From NCBI GenBank assembly GCA_021397835.1, contig JAJFZO010000229.1:558001-622000 (forward strand): a DNA stretch of 64,000 nt. Reading direction: 5' to 3'. Of the stretch, positions 12,477-25,599 are shown one piece after another; the first letter of the stretch is position 1, and each line of letters starts with the position of its first letter. The notes under the pieces are model-generated. The model was not told the origin of the DNA. It saw nothing but the letters and a program-made list of their open reading frames with translations, and did not search any database. The stretch comes from Moringa oleifera (lineage: Eukaryota > Streptophyta > Magnoliopsida > Brassicales > Moringaceae). Both the position numbers and the translations under genes were made by a program.

Positions 12477-14465
12477 ATGTGCTCGCGATATGGGTGGAGA
12501 GGAATCCGCTTTCTTAGCTCCATTTCAACGACGACCAACTGGGATCCAACTGTGTCTCTGCAACTCAATCATCCAGCTCTTGGTCTGCTTGAAAAATGCA
12601 GTTCAACAGATCACTTTAAGGAAATCTTGGCTCAGATTATGAGGGCTAATCTTATTGGCAATACATTTCCTATGAGTAGGCTTATTTTATTCTCTGCAAT
12701 TTCACATCCTGAGAATGTAGACTTGGCTGTTCTTCTTTTTAAACACTTCACTCCAAGTCCTAATCTTTTCATTTACAACACAATGATATCTGCTTTATCA
12801 TACTCATCCAGTCAGTCATTTGCCATGTACAGTACTATGCTGAGGTCTTCTGTTTACCCAGATAAGCACACACTTCTTTACCTGGTGAAATCCTGTAGAT
12901 GTTTATCAGAAGTGAAGCAAATCCATTGCCATGCAGTTGTTACTGGGTTGTTGTTTCTGTATGACTATTTGCAGAACTCCCTGATGAAGATGTACATGGA
13001 GAATGGACAAATAGCTCTTGCACATGAGGTGTTCTGCAAAATGCCAAAGCCAGATACCGCCTCGTTTAATATCATGATTGTTGGTTATGCCAAGAAGGGC
13101 TTCAGCTTAGAGGCCTTGAAAATGTTCCATCGGATGGAAGATCATGACCTTGAGCATGATGAATTTACCATGTTAGGACTCCTTGTTTCTTGTGGGCAGT
13201 TGCAAGATGTGAGGTTGGGGAAGTCTCTTCATGCTTGGATGGAGAGAAGAAAGTCTTACAAGTCATTCAATTTGATCTTGGGTAATGCTCTTATAGATAT
13301 GTACCTGAAATGCAAAGAACTTCAGCTTGCCTGGCTAACATTCCACTTATTAATGGAAAAGGATGTTGTGTCTTGGAACACAATAGTTGCTGGGTTTGCC
13401 AAGGCCGGGAAGATGGACGTTGCGAGAACTCTTTTTCAGCAAATGCCCAAAAAGGATCTTGTTTCATGGAATTCTCTAATTTCTGGTTATGCACAAAATG
13501 GTGACTATATGATGATAAGAGAACAGCTTACTGCCATGGTTGCTGAAGGCATTATGCCTGATAATGTCACCATGGTTAACCTTGTCTCTGTTGTGGCAGA
13601 AACAGGATCACTTGATGAGGGGAGATGGATACACGGCTGGATAGTAAGGATGGATATGGAGATGGATGCTTTTCTGGGTTCAGCATTGATAGACATGTAC
13701 TGCAAGTGTGGCTGCATCAAGAGTGCATCCATGGTTTTCAGGACCCTTACTCAGAAGGATGTCACAGTATGGACAGCAATGACAACTGGGTTAGCATTCC
13801 ATGGTTATGGAAACAAAGCATTGGAGCTCTTCTCTGAGATGCAGAAAGAGGTAATGCCCAACAAGGTGACTCTTGTAGCCATTCTTACAGCTTGTAGTCA
13901 CAGTGGACTTGTGGATCAAGGGGTTAAAATTTTCAATATTATGAAGGAAAAATATGGGATAGAACCAGAAATCGAGCATTATGGATGTTTGGTGGATCTT
14001 TTAGGCCGATCAGGAAGGCTGCATGAGGCAAGAGATGTGATCAAGAAGATGCCAATGAAACCAAGTCGATCTATCTGGGGAGCAATCCTGAGTGCTTGTC
14101 GAGCTTGTGGGGATACAGAAATTGCAGCAGTAGCATTGACAGAATTGGTGAAGTTGGAGCCGGAGAAGGAGGGTGGGTATGTCTTGTTGTCTAACATATT
14201 CGCTGCGAGTGGTATGTCGAACTCTGCTTGCAGAGTCAGGGAGATGATGGAAGGCAGAGGAGTGAAGAAGACTGCTGGTTGCAGCAGTGTCATTATCGAT
14301 GGAGCCATTAACAATTTCATGGCTGTAGATAAGCAGCACCAAAAATGGGTAGAGATCCAGCCTGTTCTGAGCCATCTGCATGATGAAATTAAGATATCTG
14401 GTGAGTTCCCATCAGAGTGCTTGCAGCTGGTGCTGGAAATATGTCAACTCCAGTCTGATTCTTAG
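12477..14465 (+). CDS. PLS-type pentatricopeptide repeat protein, E/E+ class (662 aa)
   Basis: One intronless frame. An in-frame TAA at 12408 closes it upstream and the first ATG is 12477, giving an Arg/Ser-rich N-terminus (MCSRYGWRGIRFLSS) like an organelle targeting peptide. About a dozen PPR motifs of alternating length follow, with typical wording such as NSLMKMYMENG, NALIDMYLKC, DVVSWNTIVAGFAKAG, DLVSWNSLISGYAQNG, ALIDMYCKCG and HYGCLVDLLGRSGRL. The C-terminus (from about residue 520) has the E and E+ modules, including SIWGAILSACRACGDTEIA and VREMMEGRGVKKTAGCS, and no DYW deaminase domain. Such proteins bind single-stranded organelle RNA one base per repeat and usually specify C-to-U editing sites with a separate deaminase. 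Arabidopsis keeps a PPR gene (At3g04750) beside MED14, as here. The RNA target cannot be read reliably by eye. Confidence 0.93.
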   Translation: MCSRYGWRGIRFLSSISTTTNWDPTVSLQLNHPALGLLEKCSSTDHFKEILAQIMRANLIGNTFPMSRLILFSAISHPENVDLAVLLFKHFTPSPNLFIYNTMISALSYSSSQSFAMYSTMLRSSVYPDKHTLLYLVKSCRCLSEVKQIHCHAVVTGLLFLYDYLQNSLMKMYMENGQIALAHEVFCKMPKPDTASFNIMIVGYAKKGFSLEALKMFHRMEDHDLEHDEFTMLGLLVSCGQLQDVRLGKSLHAWMERRKSYKSFNLILGNALIDMYLKCKELQLAWLTFHLLMEKDVVSWNTIVAGFAKAGKMDVARTLFQQMPKKDLVSWNSLISGYAQNGDYMMIREQLTAMVAEGIMPDNVTMVNLVSVVAETGSLDEGRWIHGWIVRMDMEMDAFLGSALIDMYCKCGCIKSASMVFRTLTQKDVTVWTAMTTGLAFHGYGNKALELFSEMQKEVMPNKVTLVAILTACSHSGLVDQGVKIFNIMKEKYGIEPEIEHYGCLVDLLGRSGRLHEARDVIKKMPMKPSRSIWGAILSACRACGDTEIAAVALTELVKLEPEKEGGYVLLSNIFAASGMSNSACRVREMMEGRGVKKTAGCSSVIIDGAINNFMAVDKQHQKWVEIQPVLSHLHDEIKISGEFPSECLQLVLEICQLQSDS

Positions 14466-15113
14466 GACAATCTCTGCAGAGAAAGTAGGATTTATTTGCT
14501 GGTGTCGAAGTTCTGATGCAATGTTAATTTTATTCTCAGAGTAACATTACATTAAATGAAATAAAGCAGACAGATGAACAAACCTTGCTAGCGCAAGAGC
14601 ATTCCACTGGCTTGAAAAGAAAAATTTTCAAATTAAAATGTTAATCCTACGCAAGTCTGCTGCAAGATTAGGAAGACTACAAAGTTATGATTAAATGTCA
14701 AGTATCCTGAACAGCTTCTTAACAGCATAGGAGTATACAATACCAGTGATTTTTTTTTTTCTTTTTAGCAGAAGTTCATCCACTCCATTAAGTGTGATCT
14801 GTACAAAGAAAAACCACCAGCCCATTTCCTGTATCTTCATGCCCAACCTATCAGAGGATTAGGCTGGATAGTATAAACCAAAGAAAAAATGTTCTAGATC
14901 CACCCTCAACCTTCTGGGGAAACTTAAGAAAGCATATCCATCCAGATTAGGCCGCAAACATCTCTTACCATCACTTCTCCTCATTCCTACTGCAAGCTCC
15001 TCACATAACAAAATTGCATGACCTGAAAACAGAAGATGCTGACACACAACGTGATAAAATCTGGCTGCTTGTCTCTGCAAAATTTATCTTATGGTAGAAA
15101 AACCAATTGATGT
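14466..15113. other. Tail-to-tail 3' UTR interval between PPR and MED14
   Basis: The two genes converge with 648 bases between stop codons. It holds an oligo-T run at about 14750-14760 and no open frame that looks coding. Both transcripts must end within it, so their 3' ends may overlap. Confidence 0.6.
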
Positions 15114-18100
15114 TCACCCAGAGCTAGCAGTAACACCACCACCATCCTTTAAACCTTGAAGGCTCGAGTGCAGTGTCCTCTGTATGCAGTCTGCAATTAT
15201 TCTTAGCCTTCCTTGAGAGTTGTCTCCAGCAGAGCATCCGCTAGTTTCAATCATTCGAGCCACCCTCTGTTTACATTTCTCCCAGTCATCAAGTCGCAAC
15301 CAGCAAGCTCGTCCTCCATGGCTTCCTTCCATTCCCAGAAAAGCCACATTTGCGTTCTCACCAAATGAATATCTCAACCTCACAGAAACACAATACGGCA
15401 ACCATGCAGCACCTCCGGCAGCATTTATGTGAGGTATAAGAGTGGGATCAAGAACAACAGTCATTGCAAAATCAACCGAATTATGGGATCGATCATAGTG
15501 TATATTACTTTTAGCAGTAGATGAACTCTCCAATTTATCATCAGCAGTTAAGCCAGAATGATTTTCGAGACACAATTCGATACGGGGCTTCTGTGCAGGA
15601 GCTATTTCTCCACCTTGAGTCTGGGCCAATCCTTTTTTCCATGCAATGAGTTTCAGAAATTCTCTCAAAACAGATATAGGTAAAGTGAGAAGAGTAATAA
15701 ATGATGCAACACGAGAAGCATCATATGGCTCTGACGCGACACGGCGACTGAAGTAGTCACATATTTCTCCTATTTCAGATTGAGTTAGTTCCTCTTGAGC
15801 AGTAGATGAATTTTGCTGTTGTTGTTGCTGCTGCTGCTGGTGATGGAAGCGCTTCACACTAAGAACTTGAAGAAGAAGTTGAACTCTGTGTACACTCACA
15901 GCAAACACGTAACCCCTGCAGGAAGAGATATATAATCAGAGTGATGAAAGATCAGACATAAATAACTGAGAAACTAAAGAGAAAACAAAACTGCATGTCA
16001 AATCCATCAGGTTTTATGGTTATCTTTACAGGGATGCATAAGGATAAAAAGGTAAACTTCATCCAAGCAGCAGAAGAGTGCCTCCATATCGCAACTCAGG
16101 TTATAGATACATTTTTTTTCATCAGGAACAATATAATGCAAGTTATAGATATATTAATATTCCTTTTGTTAAAAAAGGTATAAATTTAATACATTGAAAA
16201 ATCAATTTAAAACGACCTTACAAAACTAATAAAGTAAATACATGGCTAGAACTAAAACAATAAGCAATTAACCTAAATAATTTGGAAGCCAAGAGAAGAT
16301 TCAATTTAAAAAATGCCAGAATCAACATGGATGAAAATCATAATGCAAATAGGTTGAAGATCATAGAATGCAGCCTCATGTCTGATTCTCACTTATCCTA
16401 TCGAATTCTCCCATGATATTTTTCAAGAATCAATAACCAGGTACCCTTTCTATTGATATGGTAAAATATCTAATCCCTTCGTGCAGCTATGACGATGGAA
16501 TAATCTAAGAAAAGATTGGAGGTTGAAATGATTCTCAACAAACGTAAGAATAAACTGGCGAGTTACTTGTTTTTCACTTCAGCGGCATTTCAGGGATCAC
16601 CCCCATGTCCATATTAGCAAAATGAAAAGAAAAAGGTTGCACATATAGCTTCGGAAAATTCTTAACGGCTTACCCCACAAAGAAACGTAATGCAGGCTGT
16701 TCCTGGTCCAAATTCAAGAGGGCACCTTCATTGTCCTTCAAAATAGATCCTAGGATCTCTTTCAAAAGATCTGGCAACTGGGCAAATAACCATAGCACTC
16801 CTAGGTACTTGAGAATACCTCTTAGAACCTTCTTAAGAGCAACAAGAGGAACCCATCCACCTCCATAGCCCCCATCATCACCAAGGCCAATAATGGCTGT
16901 ATTCAGTTCTCCTCTCACATGAGCAGGGACACCGGTCCCTGGGGATCTACGCATGGGCAATCCTGAGCTAACAACAGTCAAATTTGGAGACCCTGAAATA
17001 GCATTCCCCACACGGTTCAAGTTAGCTACCTGGTTTGCTGCCCTAGACATTGCAGCAGAGGTAGGGAGATTAACTCTATTTCCATTGGCACTGGATAGCT
17101 GCGAGCCAGAATTTGGGTTTGCATTGTTTGACGCCAATCCAACAGTTTGTTGAACACCAGTGAAATTTGGCTCTAATCCGTTCAATTCCTGGGCAACATG
17201 CTCCATAATGAAAGGCCTGAACTGTGGACAAGGTAAGGAACCCCCAACTGAAGCACCCCCCTTGGGCGGAGTTGCTGGTTGCAACCAAACCTGATCTCCA
17301 GCAAAACATCGCATGTCCACTGCAAAACGCTTGCGATATATGATCCTAATCCAGTAGGGTCCACGTAATACAACGGAGACATCAATTGGCAACAGTGAGC
17401 TCGGAACAATGCCAGGGCCACCTCGTCCTGCAGCAGCTAACATTGCAGCTCCATGAAGGCTATGATTCCCAAGAGAGCCCGCCACAGTAGATCCAACAGG
17501 ATTTCCAACAGCATTAGGAGTAGCCTGACTAACATTGGTGGTTGAACTGTTCGGCAGAAGGCCCTGGCTTTGCATGTACCCAGACTGTTTTGGGATAGAA
17601 GAAATAGCTACAGCTACCCCAGGGAGCCCTGGGGCAGGACCAGCTCGAGCAGGTCGTGTAGCAGCTGCAAGAGCATGCAAAGGTCCTGCAGTGAGGCGAA
17701 TGCAGTCCAAAAGTGATGCAACTTCTGCTCCATTAATGAAATCCTCCAGAAACTATACAAGAGAGCAAAAGCTGGTTATAATAAATCTGAACCAAAAGAA
17801 ACTGATAAACAGGGATAACTTATGAACTGTGTGACTAAATCTAAACAGAAACAAGTTATCCTAAATGGACTACTGCAGAGTATCTCCAAACCGAAACACA
17901 ATTTACTCTACACTAATAACTAGCAGTGACCAAAAAGGCCACCGTATAAATTTAAAATCATTACATGACCCCCTAATGCTCATATGTTGTTGACCTATCA
18001 CAGATTTCATGGACTTCATCTGATAAGTAACAATATCTTAATGGGTTGCTATACATGTCATGGGACCTTTTGTATCCAGACCCTGCTCAAACAGATTATG

Positions 18101-21100
18101 ACTATCTTGTTTTGCTAAATAAATTGACTTATTTCATGAACCTCTATCTCAATAAAATTTCATAATTAAAAAAAAAAAGCAAAAATACTTTAACCAAAAG
18201 CTTATTGCTCTAAATATTCTCCCATCTGTGAATTGTACCCTAAGAAAAGTTCCTATCCAATCTCAAATTCTCAACAAGTACCAAGTAAGAGGGTCCAACT
18301 AATTAATCTGCGATGCTCAACAAGGAAAAGTATCCTATCAAAATTTTCACAAGAATACTATATATCCACTTCATTGCATTTTGCCATCCGGAATTGTTTT
18401 CTCTTCTCCAAAGTTGTGAAAAGGTTTTGACACGGTGGCACCTGCCGCACACCTATGAATTATTTTTTGAGTGTTGTAAGAAGAGGTCCATCTGTAGGTA
18501 AGTAGAAACACCAAAGAATCACCAATGAAGTCATAACTAGTAAAAATTAAAAGAACAAACATCGCACCTTTGTATGAGGCCAAAGTTGGTCAGGAGAAAC
18601 ATGCATTGTGCAACCCTCTTTGCCCGATTCCCATTCTACAACAAACCGAGCTAGTACACCAGAACCAAAACTAAACCACAAACTCATTAATCCAACTGCC
18701 TCAATTCTGAAAGCCCTCCTCATCTGTTCGGATAACCTATCAGCTGTGTCACCAGCACCTTTTCCTCCAACGGGTGTTTTAACATCAGAGTTCACACTAC
18801 CTTCTTCTGGTTTCTCATCTGCTCTTACTCCAAGCAATTTCCGCATTCCCAGAGCAAACATTCTAGCATTGGAGAGCCTTCGAATATCTGCCACTAACTT
18901 CTCTATACTATCACTTTCAACAGACTGATAACTCAGAACAACACCTTCTGGATCATAACGGATGTGAGAATCCACATCAGACGTATTCGCAATACGAACA
19001 CCAGAGCCCCATGGTGTGCTATTGCTTCCTTTTCGGAGTTCCCACAAATCCCTGAAGTGTTGATCATTTATCTTGACATCCCAATACATGCTTCCAGGTC
19101 TGCCAAGCCGCAAGCATATGTGTCGCCATGAATCACCCTGAGCAAATGGAAGTCGGAACCATATATTTGAGGATGCACTTCTTAGACCCACTTCTTCAAC
19201 ATACGGGATGTCCAGTGCCTCCATCTGGCTAGTTAGTCTGGCATGCTTAATACATAATGAACAATGCCTGACCACATTTAGCAGAGCAGAGACATAAATG
19301 CTAGAAGGTGCTTTCCCTTTATTTGCTTCAGCTATGAGATTCCCATAACTGCATCCATCAGTTTTAGAAATTATTGCACCAGTCATAAAAGCCTGGGATG
19401 AAGAGTGCTGACTCTGAGCTGATTCAGAGGATTTTCTTCTCTTAACCAACCCAGCATTGGCTTCTAGACCTTTAAGTGATGGAATCAAAGTCAACATATC
19501 TGAAACTGTACGCTTTCGAGGATTCTTATCATGTTTGGAAAGAACATCATGACAAGAGCTATAAGAAGTAGCAGAATCAGATGTCTGGGCTGCAAAGAGT
19601 ACATTGTGCTCGTCAAATACTGCTAGGAAATAGAAATAAATGGAGAAAACACATGATATATATATATATATAAAATCAAAGAACGAATCTTACATACGGG
19701 AGGTGAAGACAGTGAGCTAGATCCACCAGATCTGAAAGATCCAGAAAGGGCTTTTGCACTTGATGCAGAGGCTCGGAGGCCAGTTGGCCTGGGTGGAGAT
19801 AATAGTCGAGATGACCTACTCCCTGACAATGCATCCTTTGAAGTATCATTGAGCAATCTCAGATGATCTTCATCCATTGCACTGACCTCAAATGAATGTG
19901 GAGATCTGAGAGAAGCCAAATCCTGATCAGATTTTGAAGCTGATAGTTTCTTTACAGCAGGACTCCTTCCCGGAATGGATGATAGTGAACTGAAAGAACT
20001 AGATTGTGCTGGGCCTTTAAGATTGCTTGATGAGTATAAGGAATTATTATAATTCACGGGCATACTTGAAACTCTTGTGACATTATTAAGCTGTGACATC
20101 TGCGAACCGCCCTCCCACTTTGGAGAGGAGGTTCCAGCTTTCACACTAGAAACATTAACTGGAACAGCACCAAAATGAGAAGCAGGGGATGCATTAAATG
20201 ATGAAGGAAGATTTTGAGCGGTTAAAGGAGCTGCAGATGTCCCTTTCTCAAGTTCAAACACTTCATCGACAACAGATGAGAAACTTGAAGGAGGACATCC
20301 AGCTACCCGAATGGACCCATCAATGTTGAACTCAGAAAGAAGGCCATGTTCAGCGCTTTGGTTTGGGCCCCCAGCATTAGGCAAAAAGGAAAGCAATTTT
20401 CCACGGTCAAATGTACTCAAATTTAGTTCATCTTCAAACATCTGCATCTGGTCAATGTCAATTTTCTTCACACGTATCACATTATTTAGATCATTAAAAG
20501 AAGGAGCTCTTCGAGATGGACCTGGCTGAGTCTCTAGCAATTTAAACAAGGGTTTAAAATCCTTATCAAGTTCCATAAGCAAAAAATAGGAACTGCCACA
20601 ATCCGGAAACCCCAATAGCAACATTACCGAACCATTTGAAAGGTTCTTAGGAACTTTTACAGCAGCAAAACCATGTTCATAGACCTGCAAGAATCAAATC
20701 ATCCAATCTAATTAAGCAATACTAAGTGAATTGACATATATAAGTACATTTCCAAAATCCAGAACGGAGCTTTAAGGGAGAAGGAAGCAAAGGAGGAGAA
20801 ATTACCTCAAGGCCTAAAAACCTGCCAATAGCAGCAACCAAGTGCAGGATACTTTTGTTTCTCAAGTTTGTAAAAACTTCAGCCGCAGTCATACTTCCCT
20901 GATTTAAAGCTTCTTCACAATCTACCAATGCTGATGGCGTAAGAATGTTCTGTGACGACTGCAGACGGAAGCGACCATTCCTGCAGGTTAAAAATGTATA
21001 AGAAATTCCTGTCTTGCTTTGTTACATTCACCTATAGAACTTGAGAAACATTTCAAAGATGTCAAAGTGATTCATTTATATTTCTAAAAAGATGGATATT

Positions 21101-24100
21101 AAGCACTACGAAAGTAAAGAGATAAGACCAAAATTCAGGAGAACAGAAAACCAGTAAACAGTAAAAAAAGAACATTCATCTTTTCCTCCATATGCTTGGT
21201 AAAGAGGATGGACACATCAAAAGAAGAAAGTAAATTAGTAAACCCAAGCCTACTCTTTTTATTTCCCAGTTCTCTCTCTAATTCTCCGAATTTGGAAGGA
21301 TTAGAATTTATCAAACCTTATTTGCATGAAGAACATTACCTTATATTTATCCCAAGGGTAAAATATGATGAACCATAGGCACGCACACATAACACTTCCG
21401 GCCCTTCATATCCCTTAGCTTCCAATTTGTTATCTTTCTGTAGAAAGAAAGTCAACAAAACAGAAGAACCCATGTCATTAGAAATCTCAATATCCAGAGT
21501 TGCAGTTACAAATGCATGGAATGAGCAGTACCAGGTCCCTGAATAAGGTTCATAAGGGTAAAAAAGACAAATAAAAAAAACTCCAATTGGGTTAGCCCAT
21601 TTTTCTGCAATCTTCTGAACCATAGAGAATTCCAACTAGTAGTAAACAAAAAAAATAACAAATTTCACATGCCAAGTTTCCACCAGGAATCCATCACATT
21701 CAAGGATCAAGGAAAATGGAACTTGTAATACTGTATAACAATGAACAACATGCCCAACTAGTTTGGGATTAACACTGAGTTTAGCTGAGTTGCATCTAAC
21801 AACCCAAAACTAGAGCAGAATGCAAGACATATTCAACAAACACCATATTGTTTGTTCACACAGACTATATAACAACCCACAGCAATCATTTCAACGTTAA
21901 TAATCAAAATATGTAACAGCAGAATTTACAGGTTATGACAAACCAATTAAATTAAGAATCTTAAGATTCAGATGGATGGATTACATTTCCAAAATAATAA
22001 TAATAGCTGTTATTGGTTTTCCTCTCTCACTTTCCTTGGAAAACAAGGGGGAGGGGGAGGGGAGAATTCAGGGGCAGACCAGGTTGGTCAATCTACAAAT
22101 ATCCTGCTAAAGTTTGCAGGACACACTTGGCAGTAAAACCCTTGTCAACAGGAACCATCATGATCATTTGCGAGAAATTTATTTTTTAAAAGTCTCTTGA
22201 AAACATCAAGCAGCAAAAATCCAAAGAAAAATGCTAACCACCTTTCTGTTGTCAACACTGAGTTCATCCATCCGGGACTGAAGACAAACATCTCCCGGAG
22301 TTCGACAGATCTGAACGTTTTTCACCAGCTCTTTCTGGATTTCAAACAGACGAGTATATCTATTACAAGATATTGCTCTCAGCAGCAGCTTCTCCACATC
22401 AATGCAACTTTGGTCAAGTGAAAACTCAGCCTCCTTGCCAGTTAACGGATCAATAACAAATGTGCTATGAACACATTTTATCTGCAGATCTGCTCCTGGT
22501 TCAATTTTTATAAACGGGCATGACCCCGTGTCAGATATGGTAGGGTTCTTATCAAAATCTAACCAGTATATAAGTTTTAATCCTGGTGTACGCAGCCCAA
22601 CTGAATCAACTTCACCCTCTTGATTCAGCTGTGAGGTAGCAGCATTTCCTCCATGACCCACAGATGTATCAAATATCATCTCAAAACGAATTGCATCTTT
22701 CCATCTCCCCTGCCGAAGTCCTTGTACTTGCCTTATTACAGTGTCCATCACAAGTGCAACACAGAGCTCATGGAGCACTGAATATAATGTCAAGAATGGA
22801 TTTTCTGCTGCAGACATCCGTCGCTCTAAATCATCTCCAAGAATATGCCGCCTTGTTTCTTCCAGCTTCACAAGTCCACTTCTCTCACCAACAAGCAGCT
22901 CTAAATGCAATATCCTCCACATTGATAGATGTCCTCTATAACCAAGAGTAACTAGCACCTTAAATTCCCCAACCACACGGATCGTAGCTGTTCCATTGGA
23001 AATTTTCACCTCCGTTATTTCTTTAGGGAGGGTAACTTCAAGTAATTTAGACCGTAAAAGTGCGTCCAGCTTTTTTAAAGCAGGCTTCTGCTGATCCCCA
23101 GTTAGTGAGCTCTGCATACCCACATCTTCTATACATTTGGGTAGACGATGGTAGGATCCTGTTAAGAGGACCTCAATCGCAGACGGAACATCATAGATAG
23201 GTGCACGAGCTTGCTGCAGGCCTTCATGCATAAAAAACAGTGAATCTGCAGCTTGAGTGAAGCATGTATCATGACTTGATAGAGTAGATGCAAGTTGCTG
23301 GCAATACTGTATTAGAGGAACCTGCAGACCAGAACATAGGAGTATACACAAGAATTAGAGTTAAAAGTTAATCCGGTTCTTAGCTTAAGGAAATTTTTAC
23401 ATGAATCCACTACTGAAGCTTAGATCTCAAATTTCAAACAGATGTGTAACTTATGCCTTTTAATGTATAAATCAAATGAATAACACATACTAACATTCTC
23501 TCACCTCACCACAAGGTGAGGATCCATAGAAGTTTTAGATTTGTCTCCCAAATTTACAATTCAAATGTTAAAAAACTTCAACTTCAAGCAGCATATCATT
23601 TTTTGGAATTCCCAATTTAAAGAAAAACTTGAGATGAGGAAGCCATTCCATGTGAAATCTGAAATATCTCTACATTCCAATTATTAAATTCACTTGGTTG
23701 GCTAAACAAAGGAAGGTATCTCAGAAATTGCAGAGAAATTTGAACTTGAAATTTCCAATGAGAATGATTCTAAGTTTAGCTCTCATGTACACTAGTGTTA
23801 TATACAGATCATATGATATCATGTCCATCACCACCCAATTTCACACAAATATATTAACAGCATCACTAGTACCACCATAGGTTGCTGCCACGTCCATTTT
23901 GTCTCACCACCATCAACAGTTAAACTTATAAATACTAAAACTTGACACGAGAGTTTCAAACACCCTTCAATTCAGAAATTCCAAAATGGAAATTGCAACT
24001 CTGTGAAAGGAAATAACTGTAATTATTTCTTCCAACCATCCACAGCATCAAAATGTGCAAAATTTCAAAGTGTTCTCCTAATTTTAGAAATCGTATGGCT

Positions 24101-25210
24101 AAATGTTAACTGTGACAATCCTAGAATGACCAATTTTTAGAGAAACGAAGCCTACATTCATCAAGCCCTTCTCCTAACCACACTGAGCCAAAACTCACTC
24201 ATTTATGCAACTTGGAACAGATAAGAGCTGTTAAAGTTAGTAACCTGGTGGCAGCATTCATGGATGTCATTGAGAAGAGACAAATAAATAGTCTCAAATT
24301 TTCTTTACCAGTTTAACAATATAATTAACCTCAATTCACATACTGAACACCACAGATTCACCATTTTGTTCCTCATGATCACCTACTAAACCAAAACATG
24401 AAAAAGAAGTATTCCCAAACCTCTAGCAAGCACGTTAACTAAAGAACTACAATAGTTCCAAGTTTGGTTACTTTTACCAAGTATACAATTTACCAGTCAA
24501 AAGAAGAACCAAAATAAGAACCAAAATTCACTGAGGCTCATTACCCATAAACTGCCCAGTGAAATCAAAACAGTCAAAGAAACTAAAAGGAAGGTCTTAA
24601 ACTTGTAGAAAGAACACCCAGTCATTGATCAGAGGAGGGGAAAAAGGAAGAAGCACCTGAGTGAAGAGAACCGAGACCCAAAAAGTTGTTCAATCCTTCT
24701 ACCAATTCTCTAATTTTCTTCCTCCTCACTACCCAGTTGTAAGAAACTCCAAAAGGAAAAGAGGTTCAAAGTTTTAGCCAGCACATGGATGTAAAAGGGA
24801 GAATAATTTTAACCGGTTATTTCAAACAAACTCCAGATAATCACACATTTTTCTCTATCAAATAACCAAAATTCACGTCCATTCTGAAAAGCAAACCCGG
24901 AAAATTTACCATTTTTTTCTATCCTAATTACAAGACGAGCAAAACACACAAACGTCTCGCCAACTCCAGGAAAGAGAGAGTCTCGTGGAAAGTGACTTAC
25001 CTGCTGGCACCACTTGGCGAGCACATTGAGTCGAAGCATGCGTTGTTGGGTCTTGACCAGGTACTTGAGGAGGCCAATTTTCTTCTCTGTATCCGACTGG
25101 TCACTTGATTTGGATTTCTCCACGAGCTCCTTGAGCGAGAGGAACGATTCCTCCGCAGCTCGACTCACCAGAGTCGAGAACTCCACCGTTTGTTGCCCTA
25201 ACTCAGCCAT
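15114..25210 (-). CDS. MED14: Mediator complex subunit 14 (MED14/STRUWWELPETER type, about 1828 aa)
   Basis: Eight coding exons in transcript order: 25001-25210, 22242-23321, 21340-21437, 20806-20980, 19694-20684, 18568-19619, 16674-17752, 15114-15915. They sum to 5487 bases and keep frame throughout. The start is the ATG at 25210-25208 (MAELGQQTVEF). The N-terminal MED14 domain covers roughly residues 8-200 (LVSRAAEESFLSLKELV...; GLLKYLVKTQQRMLRLNVLAKWC). Residues about 600-850 are Ser/Pro-rich and probably disordered, and a Gln run encoded by CAG/CAA lies near residue 1588. The second half has further conserved blocks (WYDVKIN-like strand, FAVSVHRVQLLLQVLSVKRF). MED14 is the scaffold joining Mediator head, middle and tail and relays activators to RNA polymerase II. 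In Arabidopsis it controls cell number and defence and hormone transcription. The intron between exons 5 and 6 is only 74 bases and holds a TA repeat. Confidence 0.93.
19656..19672. repeat. TA microsatellite inside the 74-bp MED14 intron
   Basis: An alternating TA run fills about a quarter of the shortest MED14 intron (19620-19693). Confidence 0.8.
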
Positions 25211-25388
25211 GGATTGATATTACCAATGATTGTCAAGGACTTTCTCGCTCAGACCCTTATGGGATCTGAAACGAAACACACATGGAAACTAGGGCTTTGT
25301 CAGAGAGAGAGAGAAGGTAATTATTTCAGAGCACTCTCCCTCTCATGTGAGACGAGGATTTTGATTTCTGAATTTGGAAGAAGAGAGG

Positions 25389-25408
25389 AGAGAGAGAGAG
25401 AGAGAGAA
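25389..25408. repeat. (GA)n run in the MED14 leader/promoter
   Basis: GA repeat on the given strand, that is CT-rich in MED14 sense, about 180-200 bases before the start codon. CT-rich leaders and GAGA-type runs are common near plant transcription starts. Confidence 0.8.
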
Positions 25409-25499
25409 AGAGCGATAATATATGGGGAGACAAGTAGGGAGAATGGAATGTGAATTCTGGAGAGAGAGAGTAAAACCATTCTAGAGAGAAAGAGAAATG

Positions 25500-25507
25500 G
25501 GTCCCAC
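25500..25507. promoter_or_regulatory. Candidate class I TCP-binding site upstream of MED14
   Basis: GGTCCCAC matches the class I TCP consensus GGNCCCAC, 290 bases before the MED14 start. An ACGT core (CCACGTCA) follows 11 bases later. This is a motif match only. Confidence 0.35.
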
Positions 25508-25599
25508 AATTATATTGCCACGTCAGCTTTTGATAATCAGACATTTTTCTTTCTTTCTGTTTATTACATTTTTATTTTCTCACCTTAGCTAAGGCTATT

